A DNA stretch of 64,000 nucleotides from Hoplostethus atlanticus (Eukaryota > Chordata > Actinopteri > Trachichthyiformes > Trachichthyidae). The notes below the pieces were generated by a model. The model had not been told where the DNA came from, did no database searches, and saw only the letters and a program-made list of their open reading frames with translations. Positions within the stretch are counted from its first letter, which is position 1; each line of letters begins with the position of its first letter. The position numbers and the translations under genes are program-made. Location: contig JAXDDX010000046.1 of the NCBI GenBank assembly GCA_034670405.1, positions 3,347,501-3,411,500 on the forward strand, written 5' to 3'. Shown in pieces: positions 13,456 through 25,369 of this stretch.

Positions 13456-13593
13456 TTTACATTACGGTCATTTAGCAGACGCTTTTATCCAATGCGACTT
13501 ACAAAAGGTGAGAGTTGACACTGTGTGGGGATCAAACCCACGACCCTGAGACCCTGAGAGTCTCATGCTCTACCAACTGAGCCGCTCTGTTGC
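13456..13593 (-). mobile_element. tRNA-Lys-derived SINE, about 138 bp
   Basis: On the minus strand the 5' half reads like a tRNA. It has an A-box region GGCTCAGTTGGTAGAGCATG and a B-box region GGTCGTGGGTTTGATCCCCA, separated by GAGACTCTCAGGGTCTCAG. These match tRNA-Lys(CTT) with the anticodon loop altered, so a SINE head is more likely than a working tRNA gene. The 3' half contains TTGGATAAAAGCGTCTGC followed by TAAATGAC, a tail seen in many fish SINEs. Pol III would transcribe it from the internal promoter. The family name is not certain from sequence alone. Confidence 0.8.
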
Positions 13594-14288
13594 AAACATC
13601 ACACTGAAATGTCATATTATGGATAGGTAGTTTTTACAAACAGTTGTTGGATCCTGTGTAATTAGCATGCCAATTTCAGAAAATAACATTGAAATAAACT
13701 GAACTTGGAGTGTTAAAACCATTAAGTGCTAATGATATTACTGGATTATACAGGATCTAATAACTAAAGAGAAATCTCTGCACAAAAAAAAGATAATTTT
13801 TAATATATGTAACTCAATACATGGTGAAATCATGACCTGTTTTGAGGCTGTGCACTAGGAGTTTCTCAGTTGAAATGAAATATTTACAAAGAAAATAATT
13901 TTGATTAGCTGCCTTGAGGTCAGCACAGACGATCAATGCAATGAGTTTCAAATTTTTTCAAGCAAGATTCAGCTTGTTTTAATCCAATTTACAGGAAGTG
14001 TGTGGAAATGAGTGAGTATTATGTACTTAATCCCCAACCAATGCAAAATGATTGTGTGTATTCTCTTGAAATGAAGTGGCATATGTATGAAGCTGCAGCA
14101 AATGGCATCTTTTTATGAGTGCTAAAATCCTTCAAATGACAACAACAGGAAAAAGACCACAACATTCACAAATGCAAAAAATACAAAAAAATGATATATG
14201 GGTGAGCTCTAGGGCACTCTTTCCTCAAGCTGGTGATGCTTCCACTTTGTGTTTTTTTCTGTGTTTCTCTTTTTTTATTATTGATTTT
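13594..14288 (-). other. probable rgmd 3' UTR and flank
   Basis: Non-coding sequence downstream of the rgmd stop. On the minus strand AATAAA at about 14274-14279 is only about 10 nt after the stop, which is too close to be the likely signal. ATTAAA at about 13978-13983 would give a 3' UTR near 300 nt. The end is not settled by sequence alone. Confidence 0.35.
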
Positions 14289-17200
14289 TTACAAAAGCAG
14301 CAACACGAGGAGTAGGAGTGAGAGCAGGGAGTGGGTGCTGGATGCTGCTGTGGCCAGCGTGTGTGACACCCCTCGGTTGGAAAGACGAGTCCTTGGGGAG
14401 TTCTGCTTCAGTTTACTGGGAGGCAGAGCCTTTAAATCCTCCAGAGCACTGTAGGCTGCCAAGGAGAACTCAGGGTCTCCTGTGGTCAGTAAGTCAAACA
14501 CACAGGACTGGAAGTACACATCCTCCACCTGTAGAGTCTCCCTACACTTGGCCGTGGCCCGCTCCACCGTATAGATCTGGTGAGGGGGCCGAAGGGGGCC
14601 CAGCTCTGTGTTGGTGCTCTGCCCGGGGCCAGGCAGGCGGGGGTGCTGGCTCTGGCGGCCCAGTGTATGCTCTTTGATGAGCTCGTTGCGCGGGCAGCCA
14701 TGCAAGCAAAGTTGCAGCCCGCCGTTGTCCTCCGACAAGTCCAGGGTGTCCTCTGGCATGCGGATGGCGAAGGTCAGGTAGCTGCCCACGCGGCGCACAA
14801 TGATGGAAGTACCGATATAGCGGGCCTGGATCTTCACCTGCCGGCCCACCCCAGAGCCGCCCCGCTCTACGATCATCAGGCTGCCGCTCTCGCCGCCGCT
14901 GCGCGTCCCGTCCTGAAAGGCCATGGGCAGGTCTGCAGTGGTGGCCTGGTACACCTTCTGGTCTGTACAGCCGTGGTATGACTTGAAGATCACTGTGATC
15001 TGAAGCAGGGGAAAACATGAGCAGCGTTAATTCATGATTCAGATGAATTTCAGTATACAGCATATGCTCATTTTCCTTTTCAATTTGAACATTTTCGCCT
15101 AAATACGACAACTGCTAAACGAGCTAGTAGGTCACTCCTTTGCTCAACTTAACACTGCAAATCATCAAGAGATCCCCAATACAGTCCCAGAGAGAAGTAG
15201 TACCACTTAAAGCCACATGGTGGTAGCAGGAGACCAAACATTCAACAGTCTGTGGAAGGCGCTCATAGACGGGGAAATGTTACTAGGTTTTAATGATTTT
15301 AAAGCTCACACTGGACTATTGTTTTATTAGACTGACGAGGATTTACTCTCTGGTGTAAGACCACTCAGAGGATAGCTGTCAATGGTCCACTGAAATGTAT
15401 CAAGCAAACGGACCAAGCCTAAATGAACCACAAAATACACACAAACATGTGGTCTTCCCCGTCGCGTATCCATTCCTATCTAAAACAAATTACTAATGCT
15501 GCTAATAAATGATGGCAGTAACTCCAGCATTCCTCCTTGAATGTAGGATCAAACACGCAGACACGTCTCCATGCCTCTTGGCTCCATAAATCTTCAATCT
15601 CGTACTTCACCGGCACTGTTCAGTGCCTGCTCAATGACTGACTTCAATTTGTATTCCAGTCGAGATTTGAAAAATTGGGGCCTAACCTCCATTTCTTCAA
15701 AGCTATTTGACAAAGCGGTGTCTGTGGTTAAGTTTACAGTTACGGGGGATACTGTATTTGATGGACGATTTCCTGTCTTAAGTCAGACAGTTGAAAACAA
15801 CTCCAAAAGCACGGCGGGGACATGCGGGTACTGGCACAGGCATACCCTGACTACAGGTTTGCATTAGTCTCCCCACCCAATACACACTGGAAATTCCTTT
15901 GAAATAGTTTGTTCTGAAATCCCTGCACCCTCTGAGGTGTAGCCTACTTCAAAGCAATTTCCTGCGATGTTGCATAGTTTGTCTGCACGTGCCAAGCAGA
16001 CTCCTTATTGTCTCATCGGTACAGGTAAGAAGTTAAAATTGGTTAATGTAGAAAAGTCAGTGATATCACCAATAAAGCTGATGAGCTCCTAATCACCTAC
16101 ACCGATTTAATTAGCGGGATCAAAAAAAGCCTTGCTGCTCTCCAATTGTTCTTTTATTTTCCACATTATTCCATATTTACACAAAAAAGGCCCAGTTAAT
16201 TATTTGACCAGGGGGGTGAAAAAAACATTCCAGATCGTGGCGGTGGAGGGAAATGTTTGAGCGAGCGTTAATCACTACCATATGACCACCCATGTGTTAA
16301 AGGTAGAGCGCTCAAGCATGTCTGTGATTCAACACCACTAAAGGACACCCTCCTCTCCTCTCGCTGTAGATCTGAAGGAGTTGCAAGACAGGAGGAATGC
16401 AGAGGCACCATGGACTGACAATTTACTGCAAATGTTTTAGTACTTTATGACAATTCTTAGGCTAGTGAAATAAGAAGAATGGCCATTCCCAATATGGGCA
16501 TGGATGAAGTCATGATTTTAACACTGATCACTGACTGTGACAGTCCTTTAAGCACAAAGAGCACTATAACTCTACGTTGTGCTAGACAGTTTTTTTTTTC
16601 CATTGTCTGGAAGGTTACCGGTTCTGCATGACCCTCTGGACACATCCTTACCTTGCTAGTTGCCGTGGCACTGGAGCCTAGGACAACTGGCACATTGGTC
16701 ACCTGCACCGACAGGAAGCGGTTATCAATCAGAGGCCACGCCCCTTCCACCTTGCAGGTCTGAAACTCGTCCCGGAAAGTCCGTAAGTGGGGGTCTCCGA
16801 ATAATCCACAGTGGGCGTATTTCTTTTGCTGGCCAGCCGGGCCCGACAACAGGACCCGATTCTCGTAGTCACACAGCTCAGATACTGCGGGTCGAGACGT
16901 ACTCGGGACCTTGGCAGAGGAGGTGGGCCCGTCGCTGGAGCAGTTATGCTGAGAGAATAGCTCCTTAATGCGGAAGACAGCCGAGTGGTAGACCAGGTCA
17001 CCTCTACAACTGCGCGCCGTGCGGCGGGTACACAGAGCATAGGCCCGCAGGGCAATGCAGTAGTCCATGTCCAGGGGCATCTCCTCCTGCAGACCACTAG
17101 AGGGTGAGGTAGAAGCCACGTACTCCGCATTGCAGCGCTGGATTCGACACTGCTGGCAGTGAGCTGAAGAGCAAAAAGAGAAGCGTTGTCAGCATTTCGT

Positions 17201-20200
17201 TTGCAGAATTAACATTAATACGCTGAAAATGAAATGTTTTGCATCAGTAACATCCCTCTTTGTAAAGATGGCGCTGGCTATATAAACTTTGATTGTATAA
17301 TGTAAATCTACATTTAAAAGCCCCAATAAGCATCTTATAATCTAACAGGGAAACATTACCCAAGTACAGTAGACGAGTCTGTAGAGTCAAAGTTTTCCAC
17401 TATCAGGTTTACCTCAATCAGGAGAGCCATTAAAATCCAAATAAGTGTGCCCACAAGGCCGTGATCCCATACTGTGCTAGTCAGTCAAAACTTATTTCCC
17501 CCAACTAGCCCTCACAGAAATAGCACGCAGCCTCGCTGTAGGAGGAAACCAACCTGTGTAGTTTGCCTAAGGGTGTTGAATGTGGTTTGGCTGTTGCTGG
17601 GGCAATAGAAGTCCATTAAGCTACACTGCATGACATGGCTCTGCATATAGGAGCAGCTAACTTCAGTCCAAGGGGGATATCACAGAGCCATGCTTGTTGG
17701 GGGGGTTGCACAGGATATTTGTGCGGTATAGCCTAAATTCTGGACTTCCTGTGACCCCATGACTCAGAAGTGGGATCCTTATTATCAAGCAAAATATAGA
17801 ATATGGGGAATAAAAGGTGCTGAGAATAATCAAATTCAACTTTGGATCGTTTAAGGTTTGATGTCAAATACACAGGGGATATTAAGTTCTGCTGAATGTT
17901 GGATTCCATTTGCCATTTCAAATAGAAAACAGCTCCCCATACATCACTTTAATATAGACTGGGTTTCAATTACAAGAGACTGCTTTTCTGTTTACTCCAG
18001 TGTCAGTTTTCTCCCCAACAGTCCGGACAAAGGCTGCATGGAGATACAAATCTGGCTGCATGTGAATCTTTCACACCATTTCGTCCCACTCACACCGGAC
18101 TACACTGTGGATGCACTGTGAGGCATGACAAATGATGAATGCATCTCGCAGTCACTGCACTTCAACATGAGCGCTGATAAAACTGAGAGGGGTGTGAGAG
18201 GTCAAGATAGAGGCATTCTGCACCCTTCCTCTGAATTCCACCGGGCCTCCCCCGTCTCGCAGTGAGGTCACTTAAGTCTGCTTTGATTGACACTTTTTGA
18301 CAATCACTGCCTACAGAGCCATCAACAACCATGCATCTCTCTAAAGGGTCTTTGTGTTCTGCTACTTAGTAGGCTACCAACAAATGTGAGGACCATGTGG
18401 GGAAAATGAAGAAACAAATGCGGAAATCCAAATAAGCCCACACAAAAAAAAAAAACACTTGCATTGGCGTATTACAGTTTTACACATTTGGAAGAGGGGT
18501 GGAGAGAAATATGCTCCATTTGGCTGTCTTGGGCCTCATCTTTGGATAGAAACTATGGGCTGCAGTGGACTGTAATAGTTTCACAGCCATTAAGTAGTCA
18601 CTTTTGTGCCCCACAACAGAGCCAGGTGTGACTTGCTGGGGCCAAGGCCAGCTCATAATGATTACAAGACAGGATTTTTAAGATGATGAATCTTCTATAA
18701 TGACACAGAGACTAAATGGTTTAGATAAATCACAGTAGTGAGACTCAGTCAGCCTTGTTTGACAGTGCATAGTTTAAATTTATAAAGTGATTAATCTACG
18801 CAGATCAAATTTCACACCTTTTGTACACAGCTGGACACACTAGTGGACAAAGAACTTCTTTTTAAATGAACTATTATGTTCGTAAGACTAGCCTACACCA
18901 CGATAACCAATGTTTGCCTTTCAGCAACTATATCCTTTGTATATTCCAACCATGACATTGTTTTTCTTAACTTGTCTCGCTGGGTTTCTACATCTCCAAC
19001 AAAAGTTGGAGTCACAAAGTAAACCAATGGTTCCCATGGTGGGGTCTGGGGACCTCCAGGGGTCCTTGAGTGTTCCAGGGGCTCCTCAGCATGTGAGGAA
19101 TAATTTAATGCCACTACTGTTGCACTCCGTAGAGGTTAGTACAATAAGATAATTACTTATTGCTACACAAGCCTCCTCAGATGGGGTTCTTATCAAATGT
19201 GGGTCCTAATGTGTGTCAATTTCTTTACTTTTTTTTAAGGGGGTGTTCTTGGCATGAACAAAATGGGAAACCCTGGTCTACACCGCAGAAATTGGCAACA
19301 AAGTATTAAATCAACTAACCAACACTAACACAACAGGCTCCTGCATGTAGCTGCGGCTTCGCGAGCTTGCAGAGCAGAACGATCAACACGTTCAGAGGCC
19401 GAAAAGTTGGACCCCCATGCATGGTAGCTAACAAATGATGCATGAATGAGGGGAAACACCGCAGACAACTTTAGCTCACCGTGCACCAAAACAGTCAGCG
19501 CCCGGTGCAACAACCGCAATAGTGATTCGGATATTAGAAGTAACTGTTTTTGTTTGTTTGGCTGTATTTTCGGGTGAAAACAAGCGGCTTCGTTTTGTCT
19601 CTGGAGTAACTGCGGGACGCCTGTTGCTACCGAGGCTATGCTAGCTAGTCGTAACCTCGCGCAACTTCGGACAAACTCTAACCGCAGCAATATCTGTGAT
19701 TGGTAAACACACGATAACAGTTAGACGTTTGGTGGCGAATTAAGCGATGTCCTGTTGTGCGGGGGAGGCTGGTAAATGTGGTCAAAAATGTGTCCGTAAA
19801 GTAAACTAACTCGTGCAGCTCGGCTCGCGTAGCCAGCTAGCGATCCAAGTGTTGCAGAGTCGGCTGGAGGCTGGGACACTCAGCAACCAGACTTTACTTT
19901 GTCCGCACATTTGGACTTGGATACTTTATAAACTTTTGTAACAGCGACCTTTCCCCGTCTTTAAACACCAAACACTCAAAACTCAAATCATCAGTGAGTA
20001 ACAGACTTTCAAAAGTGTGGATCAATTTGACTTTAACAACAAAAACAGTTTTTTTTCCATCTCCACCTCCATTCCGGGGTGCGGGAAAATGTTTTGCATA
20101 CATACTGGAGGAGTACAATGCCTTACCTGGTCGAAGCAGCAGCGAAAGTAAAACCATCGTCAATGTTATACAGTCCCAAAGCTGCCGCTTAGCCGAGTTT

Positions 20201-20220
20201 GGAGGTCCGCTTCTCCCCAT
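14289..20220 (-). CDS. rgmd: repulsive guidance molecule family protein, complete (3 exons, about 438 aa)
   Basis: Coding exons on the minus strand are 20220-20127 (signal peptide), 17163-16652 and 14999-14289 (stop included), all with GT-AG junctions and matching phases. The product has a hydrophobic signal segment (ITLTMVLLSLLL), an N-terminal CRIQRC motif and an RGD triplet (about residues 85-87, CRGDLVYHS). An NCS glycosylation site lies near residue 105. The FGDPH autocleavage site is near residues 153-157. A partial von Willebrand D domain and the C-terminal block YFQSCVFDLLTTGD follow, then a hydrophobic GPI-signal tail (LLSLLLLVLLLL). RGMs bind neogenin and BMP ligands at the cell surface, in axon guidance and BMP co-reception. 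The ATG at 20220-20218 is used because no ATG lies further upstream in frame. Central motifs resemble RGMb (VEGAWPLIDN, VTNVPVV) and others RGMa (ALCTRRTAR). The 19p13-type neighbours favour rgmd over rgmb. Family certain, paralog tentative. Confidence 0.85.
15000..16651 (-). other. rgmd intron 2
   Basis: Intron from donor AAG|GTAAGG (GT at 16651-16650) to acceptor CTTCAG (AG at 15001-15000). A possible enhancer-like block with TTTAATTAG and TTAATTATTTGACC motifs lies at about 16070-16215. No further exon is seen. Confidence 0.75.
17164..20126 (-). other. rgmd intron 1
   Basis: Intron from donor CCAG|GTAAGG (GT at 20126-20125) to acceptor CTCTTCAG (AG at 17165-17164). It holds a hAT-like non-autonomous element near 19020-19275. 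A CpG-containing, unique segment at about 19330-19890 probably belongs to the promoter-proximal region. No extra coding exon is evident. Confidence 0.7.
19020..19275. mobile_element. non-autonomous hAT-like element (MITE), degraded
   Basis: The ends read CAATGGTTCCCATGG and, inverted, CCAGGGTTTCCCATTTTG. The interior has GGGGTCTGGGGACCTCCAGG and a GGCATGAACAAAATGGG end. This layout matches an abundant fish hAT-type repeat with short terminal inverted repeats. The 8 bp flanks are AGTAAACC and TCTACACC, which match at 5 of 8 positions, so a decayed target duplication is possible. No transposase is encoded. Confidence 0.5.
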
Positions 20221-20410
20221 ACCAATCCATTCAGTTAGAATGGAGTTCCTCGACTGCTTCTCATCGACGCTGTGGCTGCGGGAAATCAGACAAAAATTCG
20301 TCTCCCTTCCCAAGCGCTGTCATTCAAAAGGGGCCCCTGTCTTCAGGGCGGCTCTACGGGGGAGGGGTCTAAAGTGTAGACGGGGCCCAGAGGAGATTGT
20401 TGGCCAATGA
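20221..20410 (-). promoter_or_regulatory. rgmd 5' UTR and probable core promoter
   Basis: Upstream of the ATG the sequence is GC-rich with several CpGs, unlike the surrounding DNA. On the minus strand it contains a CCCCTCCCCC GC-box-like run (about 20353-20365), and an ATTGGCC CCAAT-box match lies at about 20401-20408. No TATA box is visible. The transcription start is unknown. Confidence 0.4.
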
Positions 20411-20817
20411 AAGACTAATTATTCACTAACCACTTGATATTTACATGTAGTGGCAATTACCGGGATGAGGCCAGTGGAAAGTGCCTCCAACAAGAATGGA
20501 GACGGTGCGACATTATTGCTCTGATGAACTAATAACGGAGGGATTACAGGGCCTGCAGTTATCATAGAGTTATATAACTATCTATGTATATTTATGATCT
20601 GGTGAGGTTAGAAATCCTCAGGGAAACAGCTTGATGGCCATTCAGTATATTCAAAAGTGTCAAGTAATCAAGCCTTTGTCATGCAGAGCTGAAACGAGCT
20701 ATTAGAGAATGTAACTAAACTCTTCATGGCCAGCACACACTCTGCACTACAAAGCATCCAGGACAACTGTCCTGTTCGACCCCCGCCCACCCCCTCTGAA
20801 AACAAATGGCCCGCAAT

Positions 20818-20843
20818 GTGTGTGTGTGTGTGCGTGTGTGTGT
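20818..20843. repeat. (GT)n microsatellite, one interruption
   Basis: GT run interrupted once by GC. Confidence 0.8.
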
Positions 20844-23800
20844 CCAAAGTTAAGCATTGCTTTCCTCACCTGTTGTTTTCTCACTTAAGGTTTGGTTCTT
20901 GAATAATGGAGTTTAAATAACAATTGTGGTATGAGTGCAATTTAATAGATTATATTGCTGCTTTATTAGTCTAGTGATTAGAAACATTTTAAAAATAGAA
21001 CCTGACAAATGCATAATTACTAAGTTGTGAAGTTAGAAATGGACATTATAACTAATTATCATTATTATTATTTGGACTCTTTATACCATCATGTGCTTAT
21101 TGTGACCCATATAAGTCCTATATTTAAAAAAAGAGTGAGGGAATGTCAAGAAACTTCATAATTCAAAATGTAATGGAAAAAATAATGATTGAGGCTGAGA
21201 TAGTAAATCTGGAGGTAACCCATAATGTTGCATGTATGTGGGATTTCCTCCATTTCATTGGGTAGTTATTGGGTAGATCAAGAAAGGGTTCCTTAAGTCT
21301 TTTTTTCTGGTTACCAGGTGGTGTTTGACCTGCCAACAAAAAATGGACATTGTCTGTTTTTAGCACTTTCAGAATTCTGAGAAAATACTCTCAGTGAATT
21401 ATTTTCTCTCAGCAAGCCTCTGTGTGCTATTAGTTTTTCCATTACATTTTCAGTTAGCAACTTGTATGTTACTCTTTTTCCTTTTGTGGCCAACTTTCCA
21501 TCTCTCTCACTGCTTAAACGACACTCTGTCTTTCATTTGCACAGCTGCCGTGAGGCCGGACCATCTGCAAGGCACACAGAATCACTTGCTTTTGGCCTTC
21601 GCCTGAGACACTCTGTGGTTCTTGTGCCATGTGGATAAAGAATTTTAATGTACCAACCAATTACAGAATAAAATATTGGTATAAAGAAAATCAACAGTCA
21701 TGGTGTGCATAATTTCTAGAATTAGATTAACACTCAAAGCTTTTCTTTGGTACAACTGGAACATTTGAGTTCTAGCTATGGGTCTCCTGCTGCACCTCCC
21801 TCCTGACTTTATGAGAGAGAAGTGAACCCAGACAGTTATTGGATCACTGGTTTCTCTATACACATGCTGGCTCCTCCGGCCACACAATTGTGTGATTCAG
21901 GTGGCCTGTCAGTCTTGTGAAAGGTCTTCACAGGCCCATGTTGATGTGGGGCTGATATATATAGTGGAGGGGGAAACGAAGACAGCTCAACCCAAGTGGA
22001 ACGTTTGGATTGTTCTGTGCTGCCAGAAGGGCCTCCGTCACACTGGATCCAGTGTGCCAAGTTTATCCCCCCAGAGGGCTCTACCTTACTCTGTTTGTTC
22101 AGCTAATTTTGGAGACTTGGTTGGTTGATCTGCTTTATGGCAGTGCTTTATGGTCACATTTCAAATTCCCCAAACAGGTTAGACTTAATATTTCCCATGA
22201 CAACAGGGACATGGGGCAGTGATGCGGTGTGGCAATGCAAGGTAAAATCAATTCCTGCCAGGCATGTCTCACCTGTTGCAGCGTTGGTCTTCAGGATCAG
22301 TTGGTGACATCTCCTGGGAGAGAAAATATGTTTTTAGTTCATTTTATATTGGCTGAAAACAACAGAAAACAAAAGACGTGTCAGTTTTGGATCCAACAAA
22401 ATCAAAACAATAATTGTCTTTAAAATGATGCTGGCAAAAATTCATGTGTTACAAAGTGTGCAAGATCAAATTTAAGGCCGAAATATGCCTGTGTCGTAAA
22501 CCACAGCACTATCAATAGTCTATGACTAAATGAAGTGAGGCTTCTCTCTGAGGGACTGATGGGACTTTGGCATCATTCAAACACAGCCCAGTGAAGCAAA
22601 CAGTTAATTGATCCAGGTGGACGGACAGGATGAATTCTTCACATGAAAGAAACTCCCTAGATGATCCGTCAAGCTTGATGGGCAGAGAAAGACCTCTTTC
22701 TTCCCGTCTCTCCTTATGAGCATATTGCGTTGCATGACCCAGCACATATGCATATTCCACCTCTAAAACAAGCTGGAGAGAATGAGTAGGAGGACTACTA
22801 GGTTGTGTTGGGTAAAAACATGAGACTGAGGCCAGCACATTTCTCCTCCTGACACTGGGTCGCTTGTTCTGATACAATAGAGAAAAATGAAGTCAGTCTG
22901 GTGATATTAGCTGTCTGCCTCCAAGTAGACCATATGTGACTCGAGGAGAAGAACCTCAGGAGAAGAGAAGTTCTCAAAAATAACATGAAAAGGAAAGGGG
23001 AAATTTAATGTAGAATTGGGTATTTTCCATAGAAATGTAAAGGTAGAGGATGATTAGATTGAGGCTGTTTGGAGGACCGACACCAAGAATGTCTAACAGA
23101 AACATGGAGCACAGAGAGAAGGAAGGTGTGAAGAAAATAAGAAAGGAGAGGTCTGACAGGACTCTGGAAAAGGGTAGATTATAAGAAAAGTCCTGTTGAT
23201 ACTTTCACATTTTTAGTATTAGACAGAGAACTGAGAATCCAGATTAAGTGTGCCAGAGATTTGTAAGGAGTGTGCTGCAGGAGAAAGAAAAGATAGCGAG
23301 CGAGAAAAAGTGTGAGAGAGTGAGAAAGAGAATGAGAGAAAGAGAAAGAGGGCTGGGGGAAGAAGGAGGAAGGGGGAAGAAAAAGAGGGAGCGAGGGATT
23401 GGGTTTCCTCTGACTGTGTGTCTGGGCAGCTCCACATGTTCCTCATTAAGGTCCTCACACTGCGGGACCAGCTCCACACCGGGATGCTTGTTTTTGTTAT
23501 TAGGCCCAACGTGCTGTGGTCTGGGGGAAACCAGAACACTGGGCCAGTCCGGGACCGTCTTCTCACCTCGTTTTCTTCAGACCGATGCAAAACTAAACAC
23601 AGTGACGTCACGTACGTGCACCGCTATATGTTAGACGTGCAAATTTAGCTGCTGCGGTAACGCATTGTTTCACGAATCTCTCTTTTTTCAAGGGAATAAA
23701 ACGTAAATTGTCAAATTTGTCAACTCTAATTATGTATCAATCATGTAATTACCTATCAAATGTTTGTATTGCGATTGTTAAAAACAAAGCAGCTTAATTG

Positions 23801-24905
23801 CAGAACCCTGAACCATCTTTTCTCCTCGCCTGTTAACAAGGACCATAAACTTTTAAACAATAAACAATTTAGAAATACAATGTTGATAAAATAATAAATG
23901 TACATCTGTGGAAAACTGCTGATGTTTCATGCTTCTGATTTTTTTGTGTAATTTCATGCCAATCTAGATTTGTCAAGTGAGACGTGTATCATGTTACTTC
24001 TGAAGCCTGATAACATCAGAGATTGAAATCAGAAGGAACACGCGCCGCCTTTAGCTTAAACCAGCACCACGCAGTTGTAATATAAGAGACACTTATTGAA
24101 TTTTAAACAGGAACCACAGTAAATTGACTGCTGTTGTTTTTTTTATTCTAAGGGCCCCTGTCTGAAGTGAAGTGGCCTATAACACGAGTGAAACACAGCG
24201 AGAGAGAGATGCAGAAAGCAGGCGTGTCTGATTCAGGCCTCTCACCGTGAGAGGGGAGCTGTTATCTCAGCAGAGATAAGGGAAACTGTGGTGTGAGTGT
24301 ATACGGGGTGGCGCTGATAGCATCTCCAACTCAAGGATCCCACTTACGGGACCCTGACTGATACCTGACAGCACACAGAGGGGGTCTTGCAGAGTGTTTT
24401 TCTAGGTATCCCTCAGTAGGTAGCCATGCAGGCATCTGTTCGTTCCTTTGGATCTTTGTCTCTGAGCAAACAGGAATTATCACACAAGTGTATCATGTGT
24501 TTAGAGAGTATGCTAGTCAGGGCCTGGCAACACCTGGGCTCTTCAGTGATTTTTTTCTGGAGGTGAAATAAAAGCAGATTTTTAAAGATTCACCTGAATG
24601 TAAAACACATCGCATCTATTAAAGTTATCCTCATTTCTCTGTTCATCGCTTTAAACCTCACAACACAAAACCCAACTCCTCCCTTCTTCTTCACAGAACA
24701 AATGTTGTTGACACAACGTCAAGCCCCGTGCTCATGAATAGACAGTCAACTGACAGGTAACCCTAGCTCTGGGGTCACGGGGTCATCCTGGCCTGATGAG
24801 GGATGATGGGTAAAATAAATGGAGAGCAGTACACAGAGGGACCTCTGATCCCCTCAGCCTAAAGGGAGAGAGTTCAGGGCCATTTGACCTCTGACCTGGG
24901 CCCTA

Positions 24906-24909
<4 letters not shown>

Positions 24910-24943
<34 letters not shown>
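24910..24943. repeat. (GT)n microsatellite
   Basis: Perfect GT run of 17 units. Confidence 0.9.
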
Positions 24944-24946
<3 letters not shown>

Positions 24947-25316
24947 AAAATCTATACACCAAGTAGCACATTGAACAGTCTGTGCTTATTCCAATGCATA
25001 ACTCTGTTTGAACATGCCTGGCCTTTCCTCTCTTTTCTCTTGACACCACTCCCCCTCTCCCAGACACCTGAGCCAAGGTGCAATACTGAAACAGGCAACA
25101 AATTGCTTTGTAATGACTTCTGAGAATCTCTTTCTAAGGCCTCCCTTTGATTAATACTCAATGACTACAAAAGTCTCATCTCCCCATTTTTTCACTTTTT
25201 AAGGTTGCGATACTTTGTTCAGTGTTTAACTGTACATATGAAGGCATATTTGTATGATGCATATAAGTACTATATTGCATTGTAAAGTTTGGGTTAGGAC
25301 AGAGATAAGAGTGTAT

Positions 25317-25318
<2 letters not shown>

Positions 25319-25363
<45 letters not shown>
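25319..25363. repeat. (CT)n microsatellite
   Basis: Perfect TC run of about 22 units, followed by TATCTATATATG. Confidence 0.9.

Positions 25364-25369
<6 letters not shown>

Noticed and set aside
13530-13593. Functional tRNA-Lys gene
   Set aside because: The anticodon loop is altered and the sequence continues into a SINE tail, so it reads as a retroposon head.
19325-19690. 121-codon open frame on the minus strand in rgmd intron 1
   Set aside because: CpG-rich intron DNA; it does not join to rgmd exons and has no domain features.
20221-20313. Upstream extension of the rgmd frame beyond the chosen ATG
   Set aside because: The frame is open, but its only starts are non-ATG (TTG). It is kept as 5' UTR, although some RGMa proteins have a longer leader.
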